Part shown: positions 36,176 through 45,420 of the stretch, in pieces
How positions within the stretch are numbered: position 1 is the stretch's first letter
Layout of the letters: each line of letters starts with the position of its first letter
DNA from: Sphingobacterium sp. UBA4616
GTDB taxonomy: Bacteria; Bacteroidota; Bacteroidia; Sphingobacteriales; Sphingobacteriaceae
DNA length: 48,115 nucleotides
Direction: 5' to 3'
Assembly (NCBI GenBank): GCA_002386525.1
Contig: DGIS01000003.1
Coordinates: 65,086 to 113,200 of the forward strand
Notes under the pieces: generated by a model
The model's input: only the letters and a program-made list of their open reading frames with translations
What the model was told of the DNA's origin: nothing
The model's database searches: none
Made by a program: the position numbers and the translations under genes

Positions 36176-36760
36176 ATGTCCTTACATCAGGATCCCGAAT
36201 TAAAGAAGGCTGTCCTAGACTTGCCCCAAAAGGAGAAAGACAAGCTTCTCGTACGTCTGATAAGCAAGGATAAAATGCTGATCAAACAATTGCATTTCCA
36301 ATTATTGGAGAATGCAGATGACTTAGAGGAACGTATTGAAAAACTACGCAAGCAACTGGCACAACTGTTCGATACTAGTATAAGCCAGATTGGCAATACG
36401 CCACATCACAGTAATTTTATTGCGCTTAGTAAACTTGTCAAACAGGCGAGTGGGCTGGTCAATGAACACGAAAAAGTCACTAAGGATAAAGTTAGTGAGG
36501 TGGAATTTAGAATCTATATCCTGAAAAGAACGATCGTGGATTACGACAGACTTTTTGATTCCTCTTATCAATCTGCTGCGCACAAATTACATAAATATAT
36601 AACAGGACGTATAAAGCATGCGGTGGGCAAATACAGCAAACTTCATGAGGACTTTCAGTTCGACTATCGGGAAGATTTCCAAAATACATTGGATACCTTT
36701 GGTAATACGACGCTAAAAAGCTATATTAGTGAACAGAAGATTGATATCGACCTAAATTAA
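36176..36760 (+). CDS. Hypothetical protein, 194 aa, helical
   Basis: I do not recognise a named family. The protein lacks signal peptide and membrane segments and is predicted almost entirely helical, with heptad-like stretches at about 45-65 and 100-130. An N-terminal LDLPQKEKDKLLVRLISKD segment and a central ISQIG loop stand out. The ATG at 36176 follows a strong terminator, so the gene has its own promoter, though none is evident. The stop codon is two bases before the start of a 43-aa membrane peptide gene, suggesting translational coupling and a shared task. Confidence 0.75.
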   Translation: MSLHQDPELKKAVLDLPQKEKDKLLVRLISKDKMLIKQLHFQLLENADDLEERIEKLRKQLAQLFDTSISQIGNTPHHSNFIALSKLVKQASGLVNEHEKVTKDKVSEVEFRIYILKRTIVDYDRLFDSSYQSAAHKLHKYITGRIKHAVGKYSKLHEDFQFDYREDFQNTLDTFGNTTLKSYISEQKIDIDLN

Positions 36761-36762
36761 TT

Positions 36763-36894
36763 ATGAGAAATAGCAAAAACCGCGTTAAAATTGGATCCTT
36801 TCATGTTACTGCTTACGAGCAATATAAATTAATTTACCTAGCTACATTGCTAGTTTTACTCGCTTTCGCCTATACCTTTTACCTAGCGAGATAA
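36763..36894 (+). CDS. Small single-helix membrane peptide, 43 aa
   Basis: A short gene missed by length filters. ATG 36763, TAA at 36892-36894. The sequence has a basic N terminus (about residues 1-9), an amphipathic centre, and one hydrophobic helix (about 24-41) ending in Ala-Arg, so it should be a bitopic or tail-anchored membrane peptide. It begins two bases after the stop of the 194-aa gene and has the look of a coupled partner. No homology is claimed. Support for being real: clean start-to-stop frame in a position of translational coupling and a proper membrane helix. Confidence 0.6.
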   Translation: MRNSKNRVKIGSFHVTAYEQYKLIYLATLLVLLAFAYTFYLAR

Positions 36895-37053
36895 ATGTCC
36901 GCCCGGAGTCATCGGTTATACACTTCAATCCATACAAAAGCCACACCTTTCATAACGAGCAAGTCTGCTATTTTTTTACCAAAAAATTTAGCACTTCATA
37001 CCCAATACTTAATAGTATTTCGCTAAATTCGCAATTATTCGAAATTTTTGCTC

Positions 37054-40000
37054 GTGGGAATTCAAGAAATATTAGAAAAATACAGCCAAAGCGAATCCAT
37101 CCAGTCGCTAACCAAGGCTATGCAATCCAAAAATCCGAAAATTCAGCTTAAAGGACTTATTGGATCATCGGATGCATTTATAGCCGTATCTTCTTACAAC
37201 TTACAGGAACGTCCAATGGTGTTTATCTTACCGACCCATGAAGACGCATCTTATTTTTTAAGCGATCTGGAAAGCCTACTGGATAAACAGGTCCTTTTTT
37301 TTCCTTCGTCTTATCGAAAAGCATTTGATTTTACACAGACCGACTCTGCCAACGTATTACAGCGTGCAGAGACGTTAAGTTCACTCAACCATACCTCAGA
37401 GTTACCTAAAATGGTGGTTACGTATCCGGAAGCTATTGCGGAGAAAGTAATCAACCGAAGTGATTTGGATAAGAATACATTGGAGATAACAGAGAATACC
37501 GCTTTAAGTATTGATTTCATCAATGAATTCTTGATTGAATATGATTTTGATCGTGTAGACTTTGTGTATGAGCCTGGGCAGTTCGCGATACGAGGAGGCA
37601 TCGTCGATATCTTTTCTTTTTCGAACGATCTTCCTTACCGTATTGAATTCTTTGGCGACGATATTGAAAGCATACGGACATTTGACATTGAGTCGCAGCT
37701 TTCCGTCAAAAAGATCCACAAAGTAACCATTGTTCCTAACGTTCAGGCCAAGTTCTTGACATCACAGCACATTTCGCTGCTAGAATATATTGATCAGGGC
37801 GCCACGATCTGGATAAAAGACGCTCAATTCACCTTAGATATTGTTAGAGAGGGCATAAAGAAGGCGGAAAAATTATGGGCAGGATTGAACGATAAGCAGA
37901 AAAAAGACAACCCCGAATGGCATAATCCAGCCCACGAATTTACAGACGAAAAAAACCTCAATGCGCTGTTTTTTGAGTTCCCAATTATTGAATTCGGCAA
38001 ACAATTCTTTTATAAAGCGGAGAATACATTCAAGTTTGATATCCATCCGCAACCCTCTTTCAATAAAGATTTTAATCTTTTAATCCATAATTTCAAGGAG
38101 AATGAAGACCAACGCATCCAAAATCTTATCTTTTCAGATTCAACGAAACAGGTTGAGCGTATTTATACCATTCTAGAAGATCTCGACAAATCGGCAACAT
38201 TCATCCCGATTCATAAAGCTTTACGCGAAGGTTTTAGAGATGACAGTTTAAAGTTGGCCTGCTACACAGATCACCAAATTTTTGACCGCTATTATAAATA
38301 TAAACGCAAGAAAGCTTACGAACGTTCGCAGGCAATTACACTGAAGGATTTACGGGATCTCAAACCAGGCGATTTTATTACCCATATTGACCACGGTGTC
38401 GGCCGATATGGAGGTTTGGAAAAAGTGGATGTCAATGGTAAATCCCAGGAAATGATCCGTCTGATCTATGCAGATAATGATCTTTTATATGTGAACATCA
38501 ACTCTTTAAACCGTATTTCCAAATATTCCGGTAAGGAGGGTACGGTTCCCAAAATGAACAAACTCGGGACCGATGCTTGGGACAAACTGAAGAAGACGAC
38601 CAAGAAAAAGGTAAAAGATATTGCGCGTGACCTAATCATGCTTTATGCCAAAAGAAAGGCACAGCACGGAAATGCTTTTTCACCGGATAGCTACTTACAG
38701 AATGAATTGGAGGCCTCCTTTATTTATGAGGATACGCCCGATCAGGAGAAAGCTACTGCCGATGTAAAAAAAGATATGGAATCTCCACATCCAATGGACC
38801 GATTGATCTGTGGGGACGTTGGATTTGGAAAAACGGAAGTTGCCATCCGTGCGGCTTTCAAAGCTGTAGCAGACAGTAAGCAGGTTGCCGTACTCGTACC
38901 GACGACAATTCTTGCATTGCAGCATTTCCGTACATTTTCGGAGCGACTAGAAGGTCTTCCATGCAATATAGACTACATCAACCGTTTTAAAACGACCAAA
39001 CAGATTAAAGATACCTTAGCAAGGCTTGCCGAAGGAAAAATAGACATTATTATCGGTACCCATCGTCTAGTCAGCAAAGATGTTAAGTTCAAAGACCTCG
39101 GCCTGATGATTATTGATGAAGAGCAGAAATTTGGCGTTGCTGTAAAGGAAAAATTGAAAGTTATGCGTGCGAATGTAGATTCGTTAACACTGACAGCAAC
39201 ACCAATTCCAAGGACATTGCACTTTTCATTGATGGGTGCCCGCGATTTAAGTATTATCTCCACTCCTCCCCCCAACCGGCAGCCTGTACAGACAGAACTG
39301 CACGTTTTCAATGAAACATTGATCGGCGAGGCAGTCAGCTACGAACTTGATCGAGGTGGGCAGGTATTCTTTATCCATAATCGTGTGGCGGATCTTCCGC
39401 AGCTGGGCAATTTAATCCGTAAACTGGTCCCCAGAGCCCGGGTCGGTGTGGCTCATGGCCAGCTTGAAGGCGATGAACTTGAGGATGTGATGCTCAAATT
39501 TATCAACCATAATTTTGATGTCTTGATCGCAACAACGATTATTGAGGCAGGTCTTGATATTCCAAATGCCAATACGATCATTATCAATCACGCGCATATG
39601 TTTGGTCTGAGCGATCTACACCAAATGCGCGGTCGGGTTGGTCGTTCCAATAAGAAAGCATTTTGTTATCTCCTCAGTCCACCATTGTCAACCTTAACAC
39701 CGGAGGCTTACAAACGACTTTCGGCGATAGAAGAATTTTCTGAACTGGGCTCTGGATTTAATGTTGCCATGCGCGATCTGGATATACGCGGTTCGGGAAA
39801 CCTCCTAGGAGGCGAACAATCGGGTTTTATTGCCGAAATCGGTTTCGAAATGTACCATAAAATCTTAGACGAGGCCATTCAGGAACTGAAAGAAGACGAA
39901 TTCTCGGAAGTATTTGCCGATGAAAAAGAACGACAATATGTGTCCTTTACACAGATTGACACAGACCTCGAGGTATTGATTCCCGACGAATATGTGACAA

Positions 40001-40389
40001 ATATTACGGAGCGATATAATCTGTATACCGAACTCTCCAAACTGGAAAACGAGCAGCAATTGGCAGCCTTTGAGCAGGAGCTTGAAGATCGCTTTGGCCC
40101 TATTCCACGTGAAGTGTTTGAATTATTCAATACACTCCGTCTGCAGTGGTTTGGTAAAACGATCGGCTTCGAAAAAATAGCTTACAAAAAACATACGCTG
40201 AAAGCTTACTTTGTAAGTAATCCTAAATCAAGCTACTTTGAGTCAGATCAATTCGGCCGCGTACTGTCTTTTGTACAAAGCCATCCAGAGATTAGCAACC
40301 TGAAAGAAGTTAAAGGCCAGCTCCGTTTGGCGTTGAACAATGTGAATACCATTGGATATGCACTGAACCTCTTGAGAGAAATGTTATAA
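37054..40389 (+). CDS. mfd: Transcription-repair coupling factor Mfd
   Basis: 1111 aa from GTG 37054. A TTG six bases earlier is part of AATTTTTG, a -7-like element, so GTG is the likely start; the first ATG comes only after residue 20. Mfd removes RNA polymerase stalled at DNA lesions and recruits UvrA. Visible parts: UvrB-like N-terminal region (about 1-340), the RNA polymerase interacting CarD-like domain (about 430-500, PGDFITHIDHGVGRY), the RecG-like translocase with Walker A GFGKTE (near 588), DEEQ (near 690) and TATPIPRTL, and the C-terminal TRCF domain (about 970-1080). Normal length. Confidence 0.95.
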   Translation: MGIQEILEKYSQSESIQSLTKAMQSKNPKIQLKGLIGSSDAFIAVSSYNLQERPMVFILPTHEDASYFLSDLESLLDKQVLFFPSSYRKAFDFTQTDSANVLQRAETLSSLNHTSELPKMVVTYPEAIAEKVINRSDLDKNTLEITENTALSIDFINEFLIEYDFDRVDFVYEPGQFAIRGGIVDIFSFSNDLPYRIEFFGDDIESIRTFDIESQLSVKKIHKVTIVPNVQAKFLTSQHISLLEYIDQGATIWIKDAQFTLDIVREGIKKAEKLWAGLNDKQKKDNPEWHNPAHEFTDEKNLNALFFEFPIIEFGKQFFYKAENTFKFDIHPQPSFNKDFNLLIHNFKENEDQRIQNLIFSDSTKQVERIYTILEDLDKSATFIPIHKALREGFRDDSLKLACYTDHQIFDRYYKYKRKKAYERSQAITLKDLRDLKPGDFITHIDHGVGRYGGLEKVDVNGKSQEMIRLIYADNDLLYVNINSLNRISKYSGKEGTVPKMNKLGTDAWDKLKKTTKKKVKDIARDLIMLYAKRKAQHGNAFSPDSYLQNELEASFIYEDTPDQEKATADVKKDMESPHPMDRLICGDVGFGKTEVAIRAAFKAVADSKQVAVLVPTTILALQHFRTFSERLEGLPCNIDYINRFKTTKQIKDTLARLAEGKIDIIIGTHRLVSKDVKFKDLGLMIIDEEQKFGVAVKEKLKVMRANVDSLTLTATPIPRTLHFSLMGARDLSIISTPPPNRQPVQTELHVFNETLIGEAVSYELDRGGQVFFIHNRVADLPQLGNLIRKLVPRARVGVAHGQLEGDELEDVMLKFINHNFDVLIATTIIEAGLDIPNANTIIINHAHMFGLSDLHQMRGRVGRSNKKAFCYLLSPPLSTLTPEAYKRLSAIEEFSELGSGFNVAMRDLDIRGSGNLLGGEQSGFIAEIGFEMYHKILDEAIQELKEDEFSEVFADEKERQYVSFTQIDTDLEVLIPDEYVTNITERYNLYTELSKLENEQQLAAFEQELEDRFGPIPREVFELFNTLRLQWFGKTIGFEKIAYKKHTLKAYFVSNPKSSYFESDQFGRVLSFVQSHPEISNLKEVKGQLRLALNNVNTIGYALNLLREML

Positions 40390-40408
40390 GATATTTAAAT
40401 ACCCCGCG

Positions 40409-40447
40409 TATAAATAAAATCTACTCCATCTGTAGATTTTATTTATA
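40409..40447 (+). terminator. Terminator of mfd
   Basis: TATAAATAAAATCTAC (40409-40424) and its complement (40432-40447) form a 16-bp stem with a seven-base loop. Confidence 0.85.
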
Positions 40448-40468
40448 TTTGGTATGCAGGAAACACCT

Positions 40469-40497
40469 TATTCGTTCCGAATAGTACCAAAAGTACT
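40469..40497. promoter_or_regulatory. Two adjoining palindromes upstream of the Cys/Met enzyme gene
   Basis: TATTCG-TTC-CGAATA (40469-40483) and AGTAC-CAAAA-GTACT (40483-40497) are each perfect 15-bp dyads sharing one base, about 92 bases before the start codon. They look like operator sites. No regulator is identified. Confidence 0.45.
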
Positions 40498-40588
40498 TCC
40501 ACACAAATGGGAATTTACTTACTCTCGCTATTGAGCAATCTTGTTATGGAGGAATAAGGCATCATAAGCATCAATAAACACCATTAGC

Positions 40589-41779
40589 ATGACAAGCAAT
40601 ACTGAAACGATCCTCGTTCATGAAGGACAGCAATTCAACCAGACATCTGCAGTAACCACTCCAATTTATCAGACATCAACCTACGTTGCCGACCCAGATC
40701 CAATGGAGTATATTAAAGCCGCTACCGAACCAAAGCATCCTTATTTTTATCATCGCCATGGCAATCCAACGAATAGTCAAGTGGCTACCATCTTAGCGAA
40801 GTTGGAAAAAACCGAGGATGCACTGTTATTTGCAACTGGTATGGCAGCGATCAGTACGGCCATATTGGCCATCGTTAAATCGGGAGATCATATTGTCGCC
40901 CAACATGCACATTATTCCGGAACGGCTATTTTCTTTAAGGAGTTCTTAACGGATTATGGCATTACAGTTACTGCTGTGGATCAAACAGATGTTTCAGCTT
41001 TTGAAAAAGCTATTCAGACAAATACCAAGCTGATATATATAGAGACTCCATCCAATCCCAATCTCTATATCACGGATCTAAAAGCGATCGGAGAACTCGC
41101 CAAAAAGCATGGGATTCAGAGCATGGTCGATAATACCTTTGCCTCCCCCATTAACCAAACACCGACAGATTTTGGAATTGATGTCGTTGTACATAGCGCT
41201 ACGAAATATTTGGGTGGACATAGTGATCTCACTGCAGGTATCGTGTGCGGCACACGAGACTATATTGCGCGTGTATGGAAACGGTCTGTCGCTTTAGGGG
41301 CATCACTTGCACCGCTTGACTCCTGGTTATTGTTACGCGGATTAAAAACGCTAAGTCTACGGGTCAAACAGATCAATACCAATGCGCTGAAGCTGGCCGA
41401 ATTTTTGGATCAACATCCAAAAATCAAAAAAGTCAGTTACCCTGGATTAGCCAACCATCCACAACATGAGCTTGCAGCCCAACAAATGAAAGGCTTTTCG
41501 GGCATGCTTTGCATCGATGTTGATGGTAAAGATGAGGAGAAGGCATTTTTAAATGCACAGAAACTCATCAATGGCTTGCACATATTTATCAATGCTGCCA
41601 GTTTAGGTGGTGTTGAATCCCTTATTGTACACCCTGCGAGTATGTGGGGACGCCATCATACAAAGGAACAGAAAGAAGCTTCGGGAATCACACTTGGAAT
41701 GCTACGCATCTCCGTTGGGATCGAACATATCGATGATTTAATCGCCGACTTAAAACAAGCCTTGGACCAGATTAACTAG
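40589..41779 (+). CDS. Cys/Met-metabolism PLP-dependent enzyme (cystathionine synthase/lyase, methionine gamma-lyase or homocysteine synthase type)
   Basis: 396 aa, cytoplasmic, fold-type I PLP enzyme. The PLP lysine is predicted in HSATKYLGGHSD (near residue 205). Supporting motifs are FATGMAA (near 83), IETPSNP (near 152) and DNTFASP (near 177). An Arg in LGMLRISVG (near 374) binds the substrate carboxylate. Members of this family make cystathionine, split it, make homocysteine or degrade methionine; sequence alone cannot separate these here. The gene is monocistronic, with two palindromes 92-120 bases upstream. It shares a bidirectional hairpin with galK downstream. Confidence 0.88.
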   Translation: MTSNTETILVHEGQQFNQTSAVTTPIYQTSTYVADPDPMEYIKAATEPKHPYFYHRHGNPTNSQVATILAKLEKTEDALLFATGMAAISTAILAIVKSGDHIVAQHAHYSGTAIFFKEFLTDYGITVTAVDQTDVSAFEKAIQTNTKLIYIETPSNPNLYITDLKAIGELAKKHGIQSMVDNTFASPINQTPTDFGIDVVVHSATKYLGGHSDLTAGIVCGTRDYIARVWKRSVALGASLAPLDSWLLLRGLKTLSLRVKQINTNALKLAEFLDQHPKIKKVSYPGLANHPQHELAAQQMKGFSGMLCIDVDGKDEEKAFLNAQKLINGLHIFINAASLGGVESLIVHPASMWGRHHTKEQKEASGITLGMLRISVGIEHIDDLIADLKQALDQIN

Positions 41780-41816
41780 GATCTATCCATTAGATCGTTA
41801 TCGCGGAGAACAAAAA

Positions 41817-41846
41817 AGGGGGATAACATGAACTTGCTATCCCCCT
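41817..41846. terminator. Bidirectional terminator between the Cys/Met enzyme and galK genes
   Basis: AGGGGGATA (41817-41825) and TATCCCCCT (41838-41846) pair perfectly around a 12-base loop. The minus-strand stem is followed by TTTTT. Confidence 0.88.
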
Positions 41847-41862
41847 CTTTAATACTATCCAA

Positions 41863-43014
41863 TCACAATACCCTTGTACCATCCGCAATCCTGACCTGAA
41901 TCACAGAGAGTTCTTTATCAAATTTCTGTTTGTACTCCTTTTCGAGTGTTGGCAAAATTGAAGGTAATACACCTTCTTTAACGATATTGATCGTACAGCC
42001 GCCGAAGCCGCCGCCCATCATTCGGGCTCCGATCACTTCGGGAAACTGCTTGACATAATCCACTAAATAATCCAGTTCCGCACAACTGACTTCATATACT
42101 TTGCTTAAACCTTCGTGGCTTTCGAAAATATATTGCCCCAACTGAACAACATCGCCAGAACGTAGTGCATCGCATGACTTTTCGACGCGCTCATTCTCAC
42201 GGACAACAAAGCTTGCTTTAGCGTAAATATCGGCATCTTTTTCTTTCACCAATTCATCCAGCATCTCGACAGTTACGTCACGTAAGTTTTTGACTTCAGG
42301 GTATTTCTCCTGTATCCACGCAGAGGCCTGCTCGCACTGCTCTCGGCGTGTATTGTAAGCGGTAGAAGCCAATGAATGTTTTACGTTGGTATTCAATAAT
42401 ACAACTTCATATCCTTTCAGATCAAGCGGAACATACTCAAACCCTAACGTACGGCAATCCAGCTTAATAACATTTTTTTCTTTACCAAAAGCAGACGCAA
42501 ACTGGTCCATGATACCACACATCACGCCAGCGTAAGTATGTTCAGCTTTCTGCGCGATCTGGGGAATATCAAGTCGTTCTACCTGCAGATTGAACAATTC
42601 GCTGAGGGCCAAGGTAACCGCACATTCAACAGCCGCTGAAGATGACAAGCCTGCTCCTAGCGGCACATCACCATCGATATAAAGATTAAATCCACCTAAT
42701 ACTGCTCCGCGTTTCTGATACTGATCGACCACTCCGAGGATGTAGTTTGGCCAATGTTTTTCCGAAATAGCAATCTCTGCCATTTTCACCTCGTGCCGTT
42801 CCTGATAGTCTTCTGCATACAATACGATCGTATCATCCGATCGCTTACTTACAGCAACATAAATTGCCTTATCAATCGCTGCAGGCAATACAAAGCCATC
42901 ATTGTAATCGGTATGTTCGCCGATAATATTAATGCGTCCAGGCGAAGAAACCACAAGCGGCTCTTCTTGATAGTGCTCTTTAAATTTATTTACTATTGTA
43001 TCCTTTGTTATCAT
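41863..43014 (-). CDS. galK: Galactokinase
   Basis: 383 aa from ATG 43014; the frame is open further upstream (to 43086), but galactokinases start just before the galactose-binding signature and ATG 43014 overlaps the galT end by only 29 bases. It phosphorylates galactose at C1. GHMP-kinase motifs: GRINIIGEHTDYN (about 28-40), the ATP-binding GAGLSSSAA (near 117) and the C-terminal GGGFGGC. It is the second gene of a galT-galK operon, the first two Leloir-pathway enzymes. No galactose transporter, mutarotase or epimerase sits next to it in the window. Confidence 0.94.
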   Translation of the reverse strand: MITKDTIVNKFKEHYQEEPLVVSSPGRINIIGEHTDYNDGFVLPAAIDKAIYVAVSKRSDDTIVLYAEDYQERHEVKMAEIAISEKHWPNYILGVVDQYQKRGAVLGGFNLYIDGDVPLGAGLSSSAAVECAVTLALSELFNLQVERLDIPQIAQKAEHTYAGVMCGIMDQFASAFGKEKNVIKLDCRTLGFEYVPLDLKGYEVVLLNTNVKHSLASTAYNTRREQCEQASAWIQEKYPEVKNLRDVTVEMLDELVKEKDADIYAKASFVVRENERVEKSCDALRSGDVVQLGQYIFESHEGLSKVYEVSCAELDYLVDYVKQFPEVIGARMMGGGFGGCTINIVKEGVLPSILPTLEKEYKQKFDKELSVIQVRIADGTRVL

Positions 43015-44065
43015 CTTGTTTAGATTTATAATGTATTGTCGAACAATTTCGCAACTGTTCAGCGGCAACTTCTGGTGTAATATCACGTTGGGGGTTTGCT
43101 AACATCTCATAGCCGACCATAAATTTTTTCACCGTTGCAGAACGCAGCAGTGGTGGATAGAAGTGCATATGCCAATGCCACTCGGGATGTTCGCCGTCAT
43201 TCACTGGAGCCTGATGCATTCCAGCGGAATAAGGGAAAGATGTCTTGAAAAGATTGTCGTAACGTGTCGTCAAAAGCTTGAGTATAGCCGCAAAATCGGC
43301 CTTTTCTTTATCGTCAAAGCCAGCAATATTCTGAATAGCCCGTTTGCTGACGATCATCGTCTCATAAGGCCAAGCCGCCCAAAAAGGAACCAAGGAAACA
43401 AATGAATCATTTTCATCGATAATTCGTTCTTCCTTACTTAGTTCAGCTTTAACATAATCTGACAGGATGGTGCGCTGATATTTATCGAAATACTTCTGTT
43501 GCTGAACACATTCTTTTTGAATTTCTACAGGCAAATGGTTTTGTGACCAAATCTGTCCATGTGGATGTGGGTTACTGCATCCCATAATTGCACCTTTATT
43601 CTCAAAAATCTGAATGTATTTGATCCATTCAACCTTGGAGAGATCCACAAATTCCTTTTGCCAAAGATCTACCACAGCTTTTATTGCCTCTTGATCCATT
43701 TCTGGCAGAGTGAGGTCGTGGCGGGGCGTGAATGCAATTACTTTACAGATTCCTCTTTCGGTTTCGGCTACAAATAATTCATCTTCATTAAATTCTTGCT
43801 GGCTTGTATCTTGGAGTAAAGCAGAAAAATCATTCACGAAGACAAAACTTTCTTTATAATCTGGATTAATATCGCCATCTGCCCGTTGATTGGTGGGACA
43901 CAAGTAACATTTTGGATCATATTCAGGCCTATTATCTCCCGGAAGACCCTCCACTTGTCCTTGCCATGGTCTTTTACTACGATGCGGAGACACAAGTACT
44001 TTTTCCCCGGTAAGAATATTAACGCGTGTGTGGGGAGAGTCCCCAAAGTTTAAAGTTGATTGCAT
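42986..44065 (-). CDS. galT: Galactose-1-phosphate uridylyltransferase
   Basis: 359 aa. It exchanges UMP between UDP-glucose and galactose-1-phosphate. The active-site motif is HPHGQ at 167-171, with H169 the uridylylated histidine, and zinc ligands C53/C56 in CYLC. The first gene of the galT-galK operon. Its last 29 bases overlap the galK start in another frame, so translation is probably coupled. A 15-bp dyad GTGTA-CAGAA-TACAC lies 15 bases upstream (44080-44094) and could be an operator. Length is normal. Galactose or galactoside metabolism is expected. Confidence 0.96.
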   Translation of the reverse strand: MQSTLNFGDSPHTRVNILTGEKVLVSPHRSKRPWQGQVEGLPGDNRPEYDPKCYLCPTNQRADGDINPDYKESFVFVNDFSALLQDTSQQEFNEDELFVAETERGICKVIAFTPRHDLTLPEMDQEAIKAVVDLWQKEFVDLSKVEWIKYIQIFENKGAIMGCSNPHPHGQIWSQNHLPVEIQKECVQQQKYFDKYQRTILSDYVKAELSKEERIIDENDSFVSLVPFWAAWPYETMIVSKRAIQNIAGFDDKEKADFAAILKLLTTRYDNLFKTSFPYSAGMHQAPVNDGEHPEWHWHMHFYPPLLRSATVKKFMVGYEMLANPQRDITPEVAAEQLRNCSTIHYKSKQDDNKGYNSK

Positions 44066-44079
44066 GTCATGTATAACTG

Positions 44080-44094
44080 GTGTACAGAATACAC
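44080..44094. promoter_or_regulatory. Small dyad upstream of galT
   Basis: GTGTA-CAGAA-TACAC, 15 bases upstream of the galT start. Arms are only five bases, so this may be chance. No promoter element was confirmed. Confidence 0.25.
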
Positions 44095-44133
44095 AATTAT
44101 AGCTATATTAACTGAAAAGTCAAAGGGGATTTT

Positions 44134-45408
44134 TTATGCTTTAAACTTCGGGTCCTGCGCTTTTAACAATTCGAATATGGTAATTTCAGGAAGAATACCA
44201 ACACGTCCCGGATAACCTAAAAAGCCATAGCCAACATTGACATAAAGTCGTTTATTCTGTTTTGCACGGTACAATCCCGCCCATTCTTTATAGATGTATT
44301 GTACCGGGCTCCATTGCAACATTTCAGACCTGACGCCAAATTGCATACCATGCGTATGACCGGCAAACATCACATCCACATCTGTGTCCAATACCTGAGC
44401 GCGCCAATGAGAAGGATCATGCGACAACAATAACTTAACAGGCTGTTCTTCGGTGCCCATTAAAGCTTTCTGAATGTCACCATGCTTCGGAAAACGGCCT
44501 GTACCCCAATTTTGAACGCCTACGATACAAAGTTCTTCCCCATCTACTTTAATTTTACGATTTTCATCCATTAAAAGATCCCAGCCCATGATTTTATGAA
44601 CATCGATCACATTCTGGAGGTTCTTGCGCTTTGCAGGAGAATCTTCTTTACCATAATAATAGTCGCCATAATCATGGTTACCCAGTGTAGAAAATACGCC
44701 TAAATCAGATTTTACACGTGCAAAAATATCTTGATAACCGCGCATTTCGGAAGCTTGTGCATTCACAATATCACCAGTAAAAAACGTCACATCAGCCTTT
44801 TCTTTCAATAGCATATCAATCCCTCCGTTGACAGCTTTCTTATTGTAAAAAGATCCAGAGTGCACATCCGATATCTGCGCTATCGTCATACCGTGAAATG
44901 CCTTCGGCAAATTAGGCAAATACAAAGGAACTCTTCTGACACGATAATCGTAAGCTCCTGAAATAATACCCCAGCTCAGCGGTATCAAGGGCGAGGCGCC
45001 AACTAGAATACCTGCTTTGGTCAAAAACTCCGATCGGCTAATTCCTTTGACTGGATTTTCTGGTAAAGGGTCCCCGGCATCTTCGACCAAATCCTCGACT
45101 GATTTCTTCCTTGCAAAAAGACGTTTTACCCATACACCACCACGTCGGATATCATCAATTAACAAAATCAAAAAGAAAAATATCTTGGATGCCGCCGTTA
45201 GAAAAAAGGCCACCAAGATAACCGACCTTACGATTAAAGGAATACTATATTTTGCGGAGATAAAGACACCTAATAGAAGCAAAGCAGAATAAGACCACCA
45301 CAAGATCGAAAATACTTTTGTTTTGGGGAACTTAATCTTCGTTGCACGGAGCGCAAAGAAAATATAAAAATCTAATAGGAGTAATACACACGCGTTTATT
45401 AACAACAT
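44134..45408 (-). CDS. Membrane-anchored metallophosphoesterase (YkuE/YaeI-like)
   Basis: 424 aa. Three N-terminal helices (about 2-21, 34-52, 60-88) precede a calcineurin-like phosphoesterase domain (about 170-415) with D181/H183 in ISDVHSG, D213 in TGDIV, N244/H245 in GNHDYG, LSHDPSHW near 330 and AGHTHG near 350. Between the two parts lies KGISRSEFLTKAG and a hydrophobic run (about 121-150), like a worn Tat-type signal (one Arg instead of two), as if an exported enzyme had gained a membrane domain in front. The gene starts 12 bases after hemH and is co-transcribed with it. The substrate, perhaps UDP-diacylglucosamine-like lipids or phosphoproteins, is unknown. Confidence 0.85.
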   Translation of the reverse strand: MLLINACVLLLLDFYIFFALRATKIKFPKTKVFSILWWSYSALLLLGVFISAKYSIPLIVRSVILVAFFLTAASKIFFFLILLIDDIRRGGVWVKRLFARKKSVEDLVEDAGDPLPENPVKGISRSEFLTKAGILVGASPLIPLSWGIISGAYDYRVRRVPLYLPNLPKAFHGMTIAQISDVHSGSFYNKKAVNGGIDMLLKEKADVTFFTGDIVNAQASEMRGYQDIFARVKSDLGVFSTLGNHDYGDYYYGKEDSPAKRKNLQNVIDVHKIMGWDLLMDENRKIKVDGEELCIVGVQNWGTGRFPKHGDIQKALMGTEEQPVKLLLSHDPSHWRAQVLDTDVDVMFAGHTHGMQFGVRSEMLQWSPVQYIYKEWAGLYRAKQNKRLYVNVGYGFLGYPGRVGILPEITIFELLKAQDPKFKA

Positions 45409-45420
45409 CTTTTACCTGTT

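Noticed and set aside
37048..37053. TTG start of mfd
   Set aside because: It belongs to AATTTTTG, a -7-like element; the GTG six bases later fits the usual Mfd N terminus.
43015..43086. Longer N terminus for galactokinase
   Set aside because: Galactokinases begin close to the RINIIGEHTDYN region, and the extension would overlap galT by about 100 bases.
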